A DNA stretch of 64,000 bases from positions 76,642,013-76,706,012 of the forward strand of contig CM055265.1 in NCBI GenBank assembly GCA_029237695.1, in the 5' to 3' direction. Made by a program: the position numbers and the translations under genes. The first letter of the stretch is position 1, and every line of letters starts with the position of its first letter. This document shows positions 44,930-57,051 of this stretch, piece by piece. The notes below the pieces were generated by a model. That model worked only from the letters and a program-made list of their open reading frames with translations. It searched no databases and was not told the DNA's origin. Source of the DNA: Conchocele bisecta. Lineage: Eukaryota > Mollusca > Bivalvia > Lucinida > Thyasiridae.

Positions 44930-45515
44930 AGGCCCTGGTGGATGAACTGTGAGCAAAACAGTTTTGGAAAACAAAACTAGCGTTACAAAGCTAGTTTTGT
45001 TAAATATAGCATTCCTATTTCCCGCGCATACCCTCGCGAGTGTCGTCACATGACTGAAAACTACGTAATCGGCTGCGCCAGCGATACCATTGAGTTCTCG
45101 TATTGTTAAATTCAGTTAGTTTTGCTTTATCATGCACAATTGTTGTGTGTTAAGGTATTACAGTGTTTGTGGTGATTATGTAGAAGTGTGCAATGCTGAA
45201 ATATCTTGTAATACAGATTTTGGACAGTTTCCTGCGGGGGTGTCTATGTGTCTTATCTGCAGCAAAATGGTAGTCGGTGGTAACAGTTAAACTGTAAATC
45301 GGTGAAAGGAATTACATCACTACTAGTGGGATTTTCCAGAAGCTGGCTTAAAATTTGGTTCCAACTTCAATGAAATGATGGCTCCATTCAGTGTGAGCCC
45401 TAATAAAAGAGATGTCAAATTTGCTGACCGATAATTCAATTGAAATTACGAAATATGACTGTTATCTTCTTTCTATTGTAGCAGTCGCATTTGAAGATAA
45501 CAGATAAATACCAAC
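44930..45515. other. No gene recognised; short hairpin
   Basis: ACAAAACTAGC / GCTAGTTTTGT at about 44972-45000 forms a hairpin. A 52-codon plus frame from about 45133 is cysteine-rich, but no support was found. Confidence 0.35.
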
Positions 45516-46103
45516 TTATCTATCCCAATCCATGACCATAAACATATGCATGGACCGTGTGCATTCAAATGTAGTATTAATATTATCAACTAGATTGGTC
45601 AGTAAGAGAGGATTACAGAATACCTCCTGCGTGGGCCTATGTACCCCTAAATATGTAAAAGAAAGTCCAAGTGTGTGGGCTTGAGACCTTGACTCTGGGC
45701 TTAGCGGGGGCGGCAAGGACGTGAATCTGTCACAGGGTGGTAGAGATCCATTAGAGCAATACGTGTGAAATGTGAAGCAGATCCGAGCAAGGAAATAGAA
45801 GGCATAACTGATTTCTCTGATGTTATGTTTTGTAAAGAGACTCGAGATCAGCGGGGATTTGTCACAGCATGATAGTAGAGCCTTATAGGAATGCATGCAT
45901 GAAATATTAAGAATTTTCATTGCAAGAAATAGAAGTTATAACATATTTCTCTGATGTAAAGTTTTGTAAAGCGGGGGTTGGACGGTCGTGGATTTGACAC
46001 AGCATGGTAGTAGAGCCTTACAGGAATGCATGTGTGAAATATTAAGTATTTTAGATGTTGGAAATAGAAATTATAACATATTTCTCTGAAGTTAAGTTTA
46101 GTG
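45516..46103 (-). repeat. Array-bearing element, about 140-bp units
   Basis: AGCATGGTAGTAGAGCCTTA, GGAATGCATG.GTGAAATATT and AACATATTTCTCTGATGTAA recur three to four times. It leads straight into the (ACGG)n tract, the same order as in the other array elements (array, then GGAC-type repeat). Confidence 0.7.
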
Positions 46104-46430
46104 ACGGACGGACGGACTTCCGTCGGACGGACGGACGCACGCACGGACGGACGCACGCACACACGGACGGACGGACACGGACGGGCGGACGGACGGACGG
46201 ACGGACGGACGGACGGACGGCGGAGGACGGACGGACGGACGGACGGACGGACGGAGGCGGCGGACGGACAGGCACGGACGGACGGACGGACGGACGGACG
46301 GTCGGACGGACGGACGGACGGACGGAGGACGGACGGACGGACGGACGGAACGGACGGACGGACGGACGGACGGACGGACGGGACGGGACGGAACGGGACG
46401 GACGGACGGACGGACGGACGGACGTCCAAC
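46104..46430. repeat. (ACGG)n microsatellite, about 320 bp
   Basis: Nearly pure GGAC repeats with minor interruptions. Because the repeat has no stop in most frames, it creates long open frames on both strands (up to 190 codons of Arg-Pro-Ser or Gly-Arg-Thr-Asp); these are artefacts. Confidence 0.95.
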
Positions 46431-46892
46431 ATTTCGGGTTTATGGGGTATTTCCATTGTTTGAAGACCAAAGAAAAAGCCCCTAAACAAAAATAGAGTTT
46501 AGGAGCTTACGGAATAAATCAAAGGAATCTTTTGTGTTAGGCACGCCCTAACCTCTTAAACCCCTGGACGTTGGCCCGGACGGACGGACAACCTGACTTC
46601 AATATACCCCCACCCCACAACTCGTTGCGTGGGGTATGATTATTATTACACCCCACGTGATACCTGCATTATATTTATAACTAATGATTATGATACAGAC
46701 AACCATTGTATTATGTACATAATTGTATGTTTGCGCTAGAAACGTTAGACAATGCAAAGCACGACTCTGACGTGTATGCGTAGATTTTGAGCACAGCCAT
46801 GCGTACGTGTATTTATACACATAATTTAGGAGCCGGACATAATCATCGGACTAAGCTTTATGTTCTATATAAAACTCTGCCACTTATTTGAA

Positions 46893-47480
46893 TCATCCTT
46901 TTAAAATTTCGGATCATCACCGGCGGTATGGTATGTGACCATTTCCATATCAAATTCACGAAATATAAGCTACTAGATTTGGCCCAGAAGGCTAAACAAC
47001 TGCAGGCCTGATACTTGCACTCACACGTCACTTACTGCATCTCACAAATTCTGAGCAAATTCCATACCACCGTGTTATCTTCTCCGTTTCTCTCGTCTAC
47101 AGAATGAGTGTAACAAATTGTCATCCAACCAAATAACAACAGATAAACGCCGCAACTGAATTCGAACAATAGCAGTTCGTATATAACGATAAACCGCGAA
47201 ACGACCGTAGCTGGACCACAACACATATTAAATAATATATTGCATAGCACAACCTCATATGGATCATTCCCTGCTTGATCTGCTTTGTCCTGATCAACGT
47301 TCAAATATCATCATCGTATAGGATAACACTTAACAATAAGACTTGCACTCACACTCAGCTCTTTTCACGGTTTGACATACCGACATAGTGCGATAGGAGA
47401 ATGAACTAGCTAGGTTAAATTAACCGTTCCATTGCATCCTTAATTAAATGCACATATTTCGAATGTATCCCATATATTGG
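46893..47480. repeat. Uninterrupted copy of the segment split at 5-7 kb
   Basis: Its first part matches 4997-5282 and its second part 6673-7015 with no gap between (CCAAATAACAAC then AGATAAACGC). It therefore shows the state without the ~1.4-kb segment. The minus frame at 47032-47304 is not supported. Confidence 0.7.
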
Positions 47481-47811
47481 TAAATTCGGAAACAAACGGA
47501 CCAATGGCTATTGACCTCTTAAATCCTGGGCTCAAATACCCGGGAAGGTAATTCGAGCCAATAATGTAATGTGCTGACCCAGATGATGACACGACTGACG
47601 GTTTGAACTGCCATCTCATTGGTAATGCCACGGGATCATGATCTGATCATGATGATATACTGGATTGGTGGCATGTTTGACAGCGGTTCCCTTGAGATCA
47701 GTACACACTAGCCGTTAGTTATTCGGCGAAACTGGTAGTATTTGTTACACGGAGGGGAATCGATGTGAACAGCAGAAGCAGCTGATTTCAGATGGACTCC
47801 TAATATTTTTA

Positions 47812-48048
47812 TCACAATGTATTATTATTCCACCGAATTTGATGAAATAAAGCAAACGGAGCGCGCACAAAGTGTGTAGAATCTTCGACTGCTGGCCTCT
47901 TCCGGATCATTCCAGCCAGTTCCCCGAACACGTCGGAACAGTTTTCTGTCATATTTTTAAATCTGACACTCCTGGTGTAAACCGTTAGAATTATAGCAGT
48001 TAGTCCGAATAAACATGATAAATAGGTCCCAACAGACTGAAGTGCCAT
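47812..48048 (-). CDS. Possible small membrane or secreted protein
   Basis: A 78-codon minus frame starts MALQSVGTYLSCLFGLTAII, a single N-terminal hydrophobic helix, followed by a polar tail with one N-glycosylation-type site (NMT). An ATATAAATA box lies about 105 bases upstream (48152-48164). No homologue is recognised, and an upstream ATG in another frame weakens the case. Confidence 0.3.
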   Translation of the reverse strand: MALQSVGTYLSCLFGLTAIILTVYTRSVRFKNMTENCSDVFGELAGMIRKRPAVEDSTHFVRAPFALFHQIRWNNNTL

Positions 48049-48151
48049 GTCTAATGGACGTCTGAGAAGCCATGCTCTGACACCCAGTGTGGACCCGACA
48101 TCCAGAGTGGTCTATCGGGTCAGTGTAAACTTTCAAGATCCTTGATAATCA

Positions 48152-48164
48152 GTATTTATATGTG
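48152..48164 (-). promoter_or_regulatory. Possible TATA box
   Basis: CATATAAATACTG on the minus strand, about 105 nt before the ATG at 48048. Spacing is acceptable for a TATA promoter with a 70-80-nt leader, but such sequences are common in AT-rich DNA. Confidence 0.2.
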
Positions 48165-48798
48165 ACCGGTCTTGAAAGAAGGTAGCACACGGCATGTATG
48201 TATCATTTTATTTGCTGTTTAATCTGGCAGATTGTCATTATTTATATCGTATATTATTATACCTCATTGCAATTTCTAGGTTTTGCATTAATACATTTCA
48301 TATCACGTGATAAACATGTTCTGCCGTGTCGCAGCGGGAAATTCACAATGCAGTGGGCAATATTGGAGGGGAATATTACACTATTACCCTCACGTCCCGA
48401 AACTGTACATTAACAATATGCTGTGCATCAGATTGAAATGTTTAAATATCAAACTATATTTTCAGATTGATTGGAGAAATGCTCACATATCTCGGTTTGT
48501 TTGTAAAAGGTCCTGTGGCATAATTGTGTACATCACGCCATTGTCATATCTGTCTATGATGTATTGCACCAAATTGTATTTGGTTTACTGTCATAGTATT
48601 TTCTGTATGTGTCAAACGCACGAAGTGGTGAAACTGTACGATGGCTTGTACATATAAAGTTGGCGGAGATGGCAACTCAATGTACCATATAGTATACAGT
48701 AACACGACAATATTTATATATGTTATATTCATATATCACATCACTCTTATGAAGCAATTATAAGTGAAGCCAAGTGTATATATCTATGACCTACTACC

Positions 48799-49310
48799 TT
48801 AAAGGCACATACCCACTCAGTAGGCACACACTATTCTTTATAGGAATTAAATAAGTGCATAACTGTGTCACTATTCCACCAGTTCTAAAACTTCTGAGTG
48901 CCCGCTATACAGATATAATTATTTAATAATATCTACTTTATTGATAGTGACGCGCGGTGGTAATAGGCTATTTTCATATGCAAATGAGGCATGCTATTTT
49001 TAAATTATTTATACAAATTAAATGCGTCACCTGAAACAAATAATATTTTCGACAGATTATAAATTATGATCATTGCACATAAAAAATAAATACAGAGAAT
49101 AAATAGCAATGTCCGTTAACATGTTAAAGAAACACTGTTATCGCCCCTGATATCATTGTGGAAATTTACGTCTGATATAAATGTATGATAATGTCAATCA
49201 ATACGTGGGGTAATGGTGAATGAATATTTATTTTGCTAGAAAATGTTTAGAAAATGTTGTCTCTGATATAAATGACATGTTGTGCATAGTGAGCGGGAAT
49301 GTACCTTTAA
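48799..49310. mobile_element. TTAA-flanked MITE family B, full length
   Basis: TTAAAGGCACATACCCACTC opens and GCGGGAATGTACCTTTAA closes, 512 bp. The right end is more diverged than the left. The inside matches 15468-15780 closely (AATACAGAGAATAAATAG). Confidence 0.8.
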
Positions 49311-50834
49311 AGTCCAGAAAGTGTGACAATAATGAAATTTTCGAAATCCAGATTGGGTTTCATGTAGCAGTTTATACTTGTTTACATACTCCTTTAGATG
49401 TTTGTTAGCATGCTTTTCAAATAGTCACGGTCGTGAACAAAATAACACAGAAGTGTAGTGTGTCTTATTTTGATGTTAATTTCAACTAAAAATAGTACAC
49501 GATCAGATGTGTTGCTATCCGGATGCGGATTCTGTAATACTAGACGATATTATTCATACAAAAATGGAATTGGAAACGAGTATTCATTTTGTATCGCCCA
49601 CCAGGTGCCCTGAGACAAGAATATCCGTATAGTCACGCGGGGGTTGAATGGTGCTGACATTGAACATTAACATGATTAATTTAATAATAATTTGTAAACG
49701 ATCCACTGAACTGGCCTTAGCGTGCAATTCGAGGGTGAAAACCCATTTGTTGACATGATGGCCTGCAATACACCTGAATAATACTTCCAACATCTTCCTG
49801 GTATCATGTTTATAATTTATAAATAATTTGCCCAATTTACATCACGTAGACAGTTTTCTGTTCTAAATTCACAAACCTGAAACATATACATTATGTAAAT
49901 GCTTTTTCCCTACCGATATTTACTTTGTAGTTGGTATATAGCACTAAATTTCTGTAATTTAGAATTAGGTTTTCAGCGACAGAAATTGTTACTACCAGGG
50001 ATAACCCGATTGCCCCATTGCAGGTTGAAATTATGACTGAACAAGTAAAACTACTTTCATATATCCAGCGCACAAGTTGAACAGTTGGTGATTTGACTCT
50101 GGTTAGATTGGCATTTTTTCATTGAAATGTGCTATTCCGTTCCAGTGGGATTCTTTGTCAGTTTTGGAAGGGCCACCTGGAAGACAGGTGGAAGACTCGG
50201 ACATGTGACGCAAACAAAAAAATGCCCATTAAAAAAATCCCATTACCACACCCACGTGGTCTCGTACCGGTGCCGTACATTATGTTTACTAAATAAATCA
50301 CATTGCCCCACCCATCTTATATTGTGCTGTATATTTGGATGGGGTGGGATTCGAGAATTGTTTAATGCGTCTTCCACCTGTTACACCTGGCACCAGATCA
50401 GGAGCATGTAATGAGCTAAATCATTTGCATACTGGTTTTATGGAGCAGGAGCTACACTGGTCTCCACTGCCATAAGCCCTGTTTTACCAGGCTAAACCTC
50501 GTATTATTATCAGATTGTTTGTTAATCACAGAAGTGTGCACTTTGATGTATATCACAGATTAATGTCGTTTAGTATGGTGTCCGACCATCAGAGCATTAA
50601 CATGATATTCGTGGAATGTAATCATGCAATAGATCTTAATAATATATCACGGCATTTAAATGCCGGTCGCGCACACACTGGGATGATATGCTAAGTAGCA
50701 GGGAATTATCTGATGAGAAAACAGAGGTTTTTGCAATCGTATAAAATTGCAAATAAAGTTTTTGCCCAACCCGTGCTTATCGTAACTAGTATCACAATCA
50801 CTAAATTTATTGACTAGCATTATGTAAATAAGGT
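49311..50834. other. No gene recognised
   Basis: A weak family A MITE remnant (GGAGCTACACTGGTC, TAAGCCCTGTTTTACCAG) lies near 50448-50490. Short frames at 49584-49835 (minus) and 50127-50411 (plus) have no supporting motif. Confidence 0.35.
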
Positions 50835-51058
50835 GGTCGGATTAGCTCAGTAGGTAGAGCGTCGGACTGCGGATCGGGAGAAACCGGGTTTGCTTCCCAC
50901 CTCGACCTGCTCCGAATGGCAGTTTCGGCGTGTCCTTGGGCAAGACAACTACGTGCTAGCCTAGTCCTATCGGATGAGGGGACTTAAAAATAGTCGGTCC
51001 CGACATGCAAGGTCATCGAGCCAGTGCCGCCGTTAAATCAATGCATTTACATTTACAT
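50835..51058 (+). mobile_element. tRNA-derived SINE
   Basis: The tRNA-like head (GGTCGGATTAGCTCAGTAGG, anticodon arm around TGCGGAT) spans 50835-50908, with a damaged box B (GGTTTGCTTCC). The body contains CGTGTCCTTGGGCAAGAC, a stretch common to SINEs of marine invertebrates (recollection), and ends in a TTTACATTTACATTTT tail. Confidence 0.7.
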
Positions 51059-51251
51059 TTTGCATCATGTAAAACATTCTACATGTGCATTTGCTTGTCT
51101 GATGCAAAATATGAATGCCTTTTTAAATTGGTCACCAAAGTAAATTTTGTCACTACCATTTGAAGCATTGTGAAATAAACACAAATGTGGCAAGAAAATG
51201 TTTTTGAATTTCTTTCACACACCCAGGCAAATTCTGAGTATAATGTCGAAT

Positions 51252-51487
51252 ATGTGACTGTGAGAAATGGGACTTATGGGTTTTGCCACCAGTGTAGACC
51301 CCAATCAGCCTGTTCATCCGCACAGTCTGATCATGATCTGCACTGTTCACTATTCCATCGATGAAACACCCATCATGCTTCTGACAAGCAACACAGATCG
51401 TTATCAGGCTACAGGAGTATGCTACTTGATCAGGAACTACACTGGTCGTAAATCCCATAAGCCACATTTCTCCAGTCACAGCCACAT
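51252..51487. mobile_element. MITE family A, full-length reference copy
   Basis: ATGTGACTGTGAGAAATGGG...CCAGTGTAG at the left and CTACACTGG...CATTTCTCCAGTCACAGCCACAT at the right form inverted ends of about 45 bp. The middle holds GATCATGATCTGCACTGTTC and TATCAGGCTACAGGAGTATG. 236 bp. Frames on both strands are translations of it. Confidence 0.85.
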
Positions 51488-51937
51488 TTGTCTATGCATC
51501 AGTCTACTAGTTTCATTCTCTGTGTGAATTGCATTTTCGTTCTACAGATTCTGTTCAGTCAGATGTATAATTACATGCGTGTATTTGTGTATTTCTCCAT
51601 ATTTGGTAGCGATATTTGGGTTATCTGATGACATATGATACCGGTGTCGTGTCTTTATGATATACATATTAGGTATGTAACATAACTAAAGGATAAATCT
51701 TGTGCTTTTTGTATAGACTATATGGCGTAATGTAATCTCATCTCATATTTTGCAAAAAATATGCTCGGTTTGTAAGATTTGAGACTTCAGAAATGAAATA
51801 TTTTGTCAGCCGGCATACATAATTATTGTTTCAGTGATGAATGCGATAATTTTGCAAAAAAGTATGCTCGTTTTTTAAGATTTGAGAGTTCAAAAATTAA
51901 TATTTTGTAGGCCGACATAAATCATTCATTTTTAGCT

Positions 51938-53368
51938 CGCCTGCACGAAGTGCAGAAGAGCTTATGGCATACCCCCGGCGGCGTCGGCGTCCACAAACTT
52001 AACGTTGGGTAAATGTCTTATTACTTGTTATTTCATACCTGCATTCCTCAGATGACCTTCTATCATGCTGTACCATATCCATGACCCACCATCCAGCCCT
52101 TACCCCAAGGTCAAGGTCACGGTCACAAACTTAGCACATTCATAAACTTAACGTTGGGGTAAATTCCTTATAACTTCTGTTTTCTTTCATGGAACACCTT
52201 CACTGTTATTTCATACATGCATTCCTCAGATGACCCTCTATCATGCTGTAGTAAATCCATGACCCACCACCCAGCCCTTACACCAAGGTCAAGGTCACAA
52301 ACTTAGCACATTCATAAACTTAACGTTGGGGTAATTATGCATTGTAACCCATCTGTATCTTCATGGAAAACCTTGATATTTCATACATGCATTCATCTGA
52401 TGATACTCTATCGTGCTATATCAAATCCATGACCCACCACCCATCCCTTACCCCAAGATCAAGGTCACAAACTTGGCACATTAAAAATCTTAACGTTGGG
52501 GTAAATGTCTTATTACATCTGTTTCCTTTCATGGAACGCCTTGATATTTCATACATGCATTCCTCAGATGACCCTCTATCATTCTGTAGCAAATCTACGA
52601 CCCACCACCCAATCCTTACCCCAAGGTCAAGGTCACAAATTTAGCATTTTCATATACTTAACGTTGGGGTAAATGGTGTGTAACTTCTGTTTCTTTACAG
52701 GGAATGCCTTCATAATTCATACATGCATTCAACTGACTATCGTGCTATAGTAAATCCATGACACAACAACCCTTTCCCTAAGGTCAAGGTCACAAACTTA
52801 GCACATTCCTAAACTTAACATTGGGGGTAAATGTAACATCTGTTTCCTTTCATGTAACGCCTTGATATGTCATACATGCATTCATCTGATGATACCCTAT
52901 CATGCTATAGCAAATCCATGACCCACCGCACACCTCTTACCCCAAGGTCAAGGTCACAAACTTAGCACATTCATAAACTTAACGTTGGGGTTAAATGTTG
53001 TGTAACTTCTGTTTATTTACAGGGAACACCTTCATATTTCATACATGCATGCATCTGATGATACTATATCGTGATATACCAAATCCATGACACGCCACCC
53101 CTTTCCCCAAGGTCATGGTCACAGACTTAGCACATTCGTAAGCTTAACGTTGGGGTAAATGTAACATATGTTTCTTTTCATGGAACGCCTTGATATTTCA
53201 TACATGCATTCATCTGATGATAACCTATCATGCTATAACAAATCCATGACCCACCGACCACCTCTTACCCCAAGGTCAAGGTCACAAACTTAGCACATTC
53301 ATAAACTTAACGTTGGGGTAAATGTCTTATAACATTGTTTTCCTTACATGGAATGTCTTGATATTTGA
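51938..53368 (+). mobile_element. Array-bearing element with hairpin start, eight ~168-bp units
   Basis: AGCTCGCCTGCACGAAGTGCAGAAGAGCTT (a hairpin) and CGGCGGCGTCGGCGTCC open it. Eight units follow (CCAAGGTCAAGGTCACAAAC, CATTCATAAACTTAACGTTG, ATTTCATACATGCATTC) at about 52112, 52284, 52452, 52620, 52780, 52945, 53110 and 53272. The array stops within a unit at about 53368, where the polymerase gene begins. It is built like the 39508 element but from a different unit. Confidence 0.75.
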
Positions 53369-56300
53369 TAACCATTTATTTTTTTCTTTTTCAAATTCGT
53401 CAAGTAAGTTTGGTCTAATCAACTCCTCTATTGTTATTTCGCTAACTCCTATATACATACTATCAGTATCCATCTGTATTAATTCAAAGTCTTCTCTTTT
53501 TATAAATTTGTCTAGAAAATCGTAGTAAAATTCTAACATTCTTAATTTAGCTAGTTGATAAACAGCTACACTGTATTCCACAGTGGAAGGGGCTCTTTAC
53601 TGCACACCGGGGTTTTCGGGAAGATATTTCGTACGCATCTCCTATCTCTTCCAAATCATCAAAGAATGCAGATCTTAACGCTTTGTCAACACAGGTTTCG
53701 TCTTGTGTATATGTCGTATTTAAATGTCTCTCTTTTGCCTCTATCATTTTTCCACAACACGAATTGCCTAATAATTTCATTATATCCGCTACTGGTTTCT
53801 TATTTGGTTCTACATCGCCTGTTCGTCTTGCGGCTGTAACTTCTTTTGCGAACCATTCGAAGGGTTTACCACTAATATAATCTATAACACGATGAACTCC
53901 CGTTATTTCTAAACCACTGTCTAGATACCACTTCAACAGTGGCGCATATAGCAGAACTTTATTCGCGGACATAGATCCAACCAACTTTTTACCGTTTCCT
54001 CGTTTTCTACCTGTATCTGATAAATATTTTAACATGTGTGCTGGGACTTCATTCTCATGAACAACCCGGTTGATAAATATTGGAGACATTTCTGAAAACT
54101 TTTCTTTTAAGTTTTGTGGAACTTCTATATCCACCTCCGCAAACCCAAACCAGTCTCCAGATGAAACTCTTTTACAAATGTTTTCAATAAATTTAAAATC
54201 GTGTGGAGATTTAATGTGGTGTATGAACTCTTTTCCACACGGCATTTCTTTATTTAGCGCAGATAAATATAACGCGTTTGCATCGTATCCCAACACCGCT
54301 TTGTGGAGTTTTCCATTACCATCAGGAGTTGATCTAACTTTTGAAACACCGGCTTCTACATATCTAGTAAATACTATAGATGGTCCTCCAACTAAAGCGG
54401 CCTTCATAATTTCATATGTTTCTTCTTCTGGTGCGTATAAGACACCTTTACCGGGTTTGATTGTTCCTTTTAACAAATATTGTATAGCAACACCTGGTAG
54501 TGTTACTGCGTCTTTGAAAATGTCTACACCTCTGTGTCTATAAAATTCACTCATTTTTCTAACTGCTTCTAGGAACGGTGATACATCCAAATCGTTATAA
54601 TATTTCAACCAATCTTTGAAAGTTTTCATATTATTTTCTTCAAAAATTTTGCGACATTTAGTTAATTCTGTTTCGTCTATTAACATTTTTCCGGATAGTT
54701 TGGAATACCAATTCTCTATATCCGGTAGTCCTGGATAATCTAGCTTTCTAAAGATGTCTGTCCCTTACAATCGTATGCTTTTATCCAACTATCGTAACCT
54801 ATACCAGGTCCTAGATAAAGTATTATATCAAGAAATCTTAACTCTGGGGTGAATAGAAATATTGTTGCGTTTGCACGTTTTCCTACCATTACTTTCTTTG
54901 TTGTTGCGGATAGTTCGCCTACTAAATATTTCTTTATTAAATTTATATCGTATTTACTACTATTTAAACCTATAACGGGCACTTGATCTACCCACTGTTC
55001 GATGTTAGTAATTTGTTTTTTGTGCAAATGTTCTGTATTAAACCCATATCTCAACCATACTTCTTCTCTTATAGCTTTTCCCCTGACTTTCAAATCTTCT
55101 ACAAATTTTTCAATAAGTTTTGCAGGATCTTTATCACAAATATGAGTTACTGTTCCTGAGAAATTATCTCCTATACTAACGCTTACCGGAACGTGCTCAG
55201 CTTCGTACTCTAAACTATTACATAGCGTTTTAAATTCTGGGTTGAGATACGCCTCAAAATCATATACTATCTGATATGGATAAAGAGTAGTGTCGCAACC
55301 ACCGATCTTTATATCTTTACCCGTTCTTTGGAATTCGCATTCCCACATAACTACTAGGTTGAAGTCTTTGCTTCTTCTAATAAATGTATCTCTTCTCATA
55401 GTGGATGCGCGTTCTTTTTTTCTATGCTTTGCATGAATCTCGCACCCGTGCCAGTAACAGCCGTGATATTGATATACGGTATTGTTTTCTTGCAGTATCC
55501 ATCTACTGGAGCTCCTAAAATCCATCTTTCACCCCCGTGTCCGCACTGTTCGTGGTGAATGTGAATTCCCTCCCGCTTTTCCACAGAATACATCCAATCG
55601 ATCGCCCCATAACTGTTATAACTTTTTGGGTAAAACGCTTTCTCGAACGACGAACGCGGGCGCTCTAAATAATTACCATCACATACTATTTTTGTCTCAC
55701 CTTTCATACATTTTGGTCCGTGTCTCTTCATATTACTCGCTTTCGTGAATTTCTGTTTGCAATTATCGCAGGCGTAAATTTTAGATAGGTTTTTAAGGTT
55801 TTTAATTCAAAAATAAATGCTGTGATTATTAAACAGTCCTATTGTCATTGGTTTATTACCTATTTCCTTGTAGTGTGCTGGTACCTTTTTCAACCACCAT
55901 ACGTCACATTCGGTCGGTTGATATACTTCTATACCGATTTTAAAAAAACTCTTCAACCTTTTTCAGGTCTGAAAAAGGAATTGGTGAAACCACATTACAA
56001 CCGAAATATTGCTTACTAAATTCTCTCGCTTTGTCCGTACATCTGTCGGGTCTGTTACCTGTCATATGCATCGCTAAACATCAGACAGACAAAGGTCGTC
56101 ATTATACTTATCTAAAGAATACATACCTTTTTTATTCTTCAACCATTCTGGAAGTTCTCCTGCTGCTTCTTTGGATTGTAGTCCCAAATCTATTCCCCTA
56201 CTGCCCTGTATTAGCTTTACAAAAACCTCTACCCATCTTACACACTTCCACTTTGTATTCGGTCTGTCTATTTTATCGGACATTATTCGTGTTTGCTCCT

Positions 56301-57003
56301 TATCTGACAGCCATTTTTTAACGGTTTTCATTGATGATAGTGGTTCGCTACCACCGATATTTTTGTGAAATATTAGAGTTATAGGTTTTCCATTTTTAGT
56401 TTCCTCCATATGTTCTAGCTTGTAAGAATATGAATATCTCAAATAAAAATTTGTTGTTAGATACGGAGCGAGTTTATCGGACATGCGTTCAGACTCGTTG
56501 ATGTCAATGTTTTTACGAAAGGATAATGTAACTACCCGTCTTCCATTTTCTACCTTTTCCAATGTTTCATCATGAGCCCCCAATATTTCTTCACCTTTTT
56601 CCACTATCGCGCGAACTATAGATCTTTTCTTATTATTTGCTATTGGGCGTCTAATTTGGGACAAATTATTGGTGCTTGAAGGTAATTCTTTAGAATTAAT
56701 TACACTAGCCCTTAACCCCGCAATACTTTCTTTTTGAATTATGTTACCAACTTCCTCTGCTAGTGAGAGGTCTTTAAAGGCTCCTCGTTTGTGGGCGCGG
56801 GTAAACCGCTTCATAAACGCCTCATTCTTTGTGGAGTTTATCAGATTTGTCAACCCCCTAACTCTCAACCGTTCACTATAAGTAATCCCTAGAGATTCGG
56901 CTTCTCTTCTCAAACTTTCGATTTCTGGCGTTATCATGTTTTCTGTAATATACTTTTGTAATAAACCTATGAAATTTATCTGTTCAATTAGTCGTGAAAA
57001 CAT
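53368..57003 (-). pseudogene. Maverick/Polinton-type protein-primed DNA polymerase B, interrupted
   Basis: A start at 57003 opens 309 codons, and the same protein continues in other frames to 53368. The amino-terminal part (57003-56074) matches no named domain but precedes a C-rich NRPDRC block typical of these polymerases. Then come a C2H2 finger (CDNCKQKF, about 55775), a VSR-like HGCYWHGC block (55465), exonuclease motifs YDFEAYL (55264), GLNSSKYDINL (54970) and YYNDLDVSPF (54602), and polymerase motifs A YDANALYL (54287), B KLLGNSCCGK (53777) and C MDTDSMY (53473). Lesions: frame changes near 56083, 55945 (A7 run), 55500, 54755 and 53590, and a TGA at 55809-55807. The thumb region after motif C is missing; the gene stops at an array junction. 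It replicates mobile or virus-like DNA from a protein primer in intact relatives. Confidence 0.85.
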
Positions 57004-57051
57004 TAAGTTTTTTTCACGTCCAATTGAATATAAACATACATATACATATAT

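Noticed and set aside
45917..46495. Long open frames on both strands (190, 139, 146 and 120 codons)
   Set aside because: They are translations of the (ACGG)n microsatellite, giving monotonous Arg-Pro-Ser-Val or Asp-Gly-Arg-Thr protein in overlapping frames.
51153..51527. Overlapping frames of 110 and 86 codons
   Set aside because: Both are translations of MITE family A on opposite strands.
53322..54543. Plus-strand frames opposite the polymerase (67-157 codons)
   Set aside because: They are antisense shadows of the polymerase gene, which alone carries ordered family motifs.
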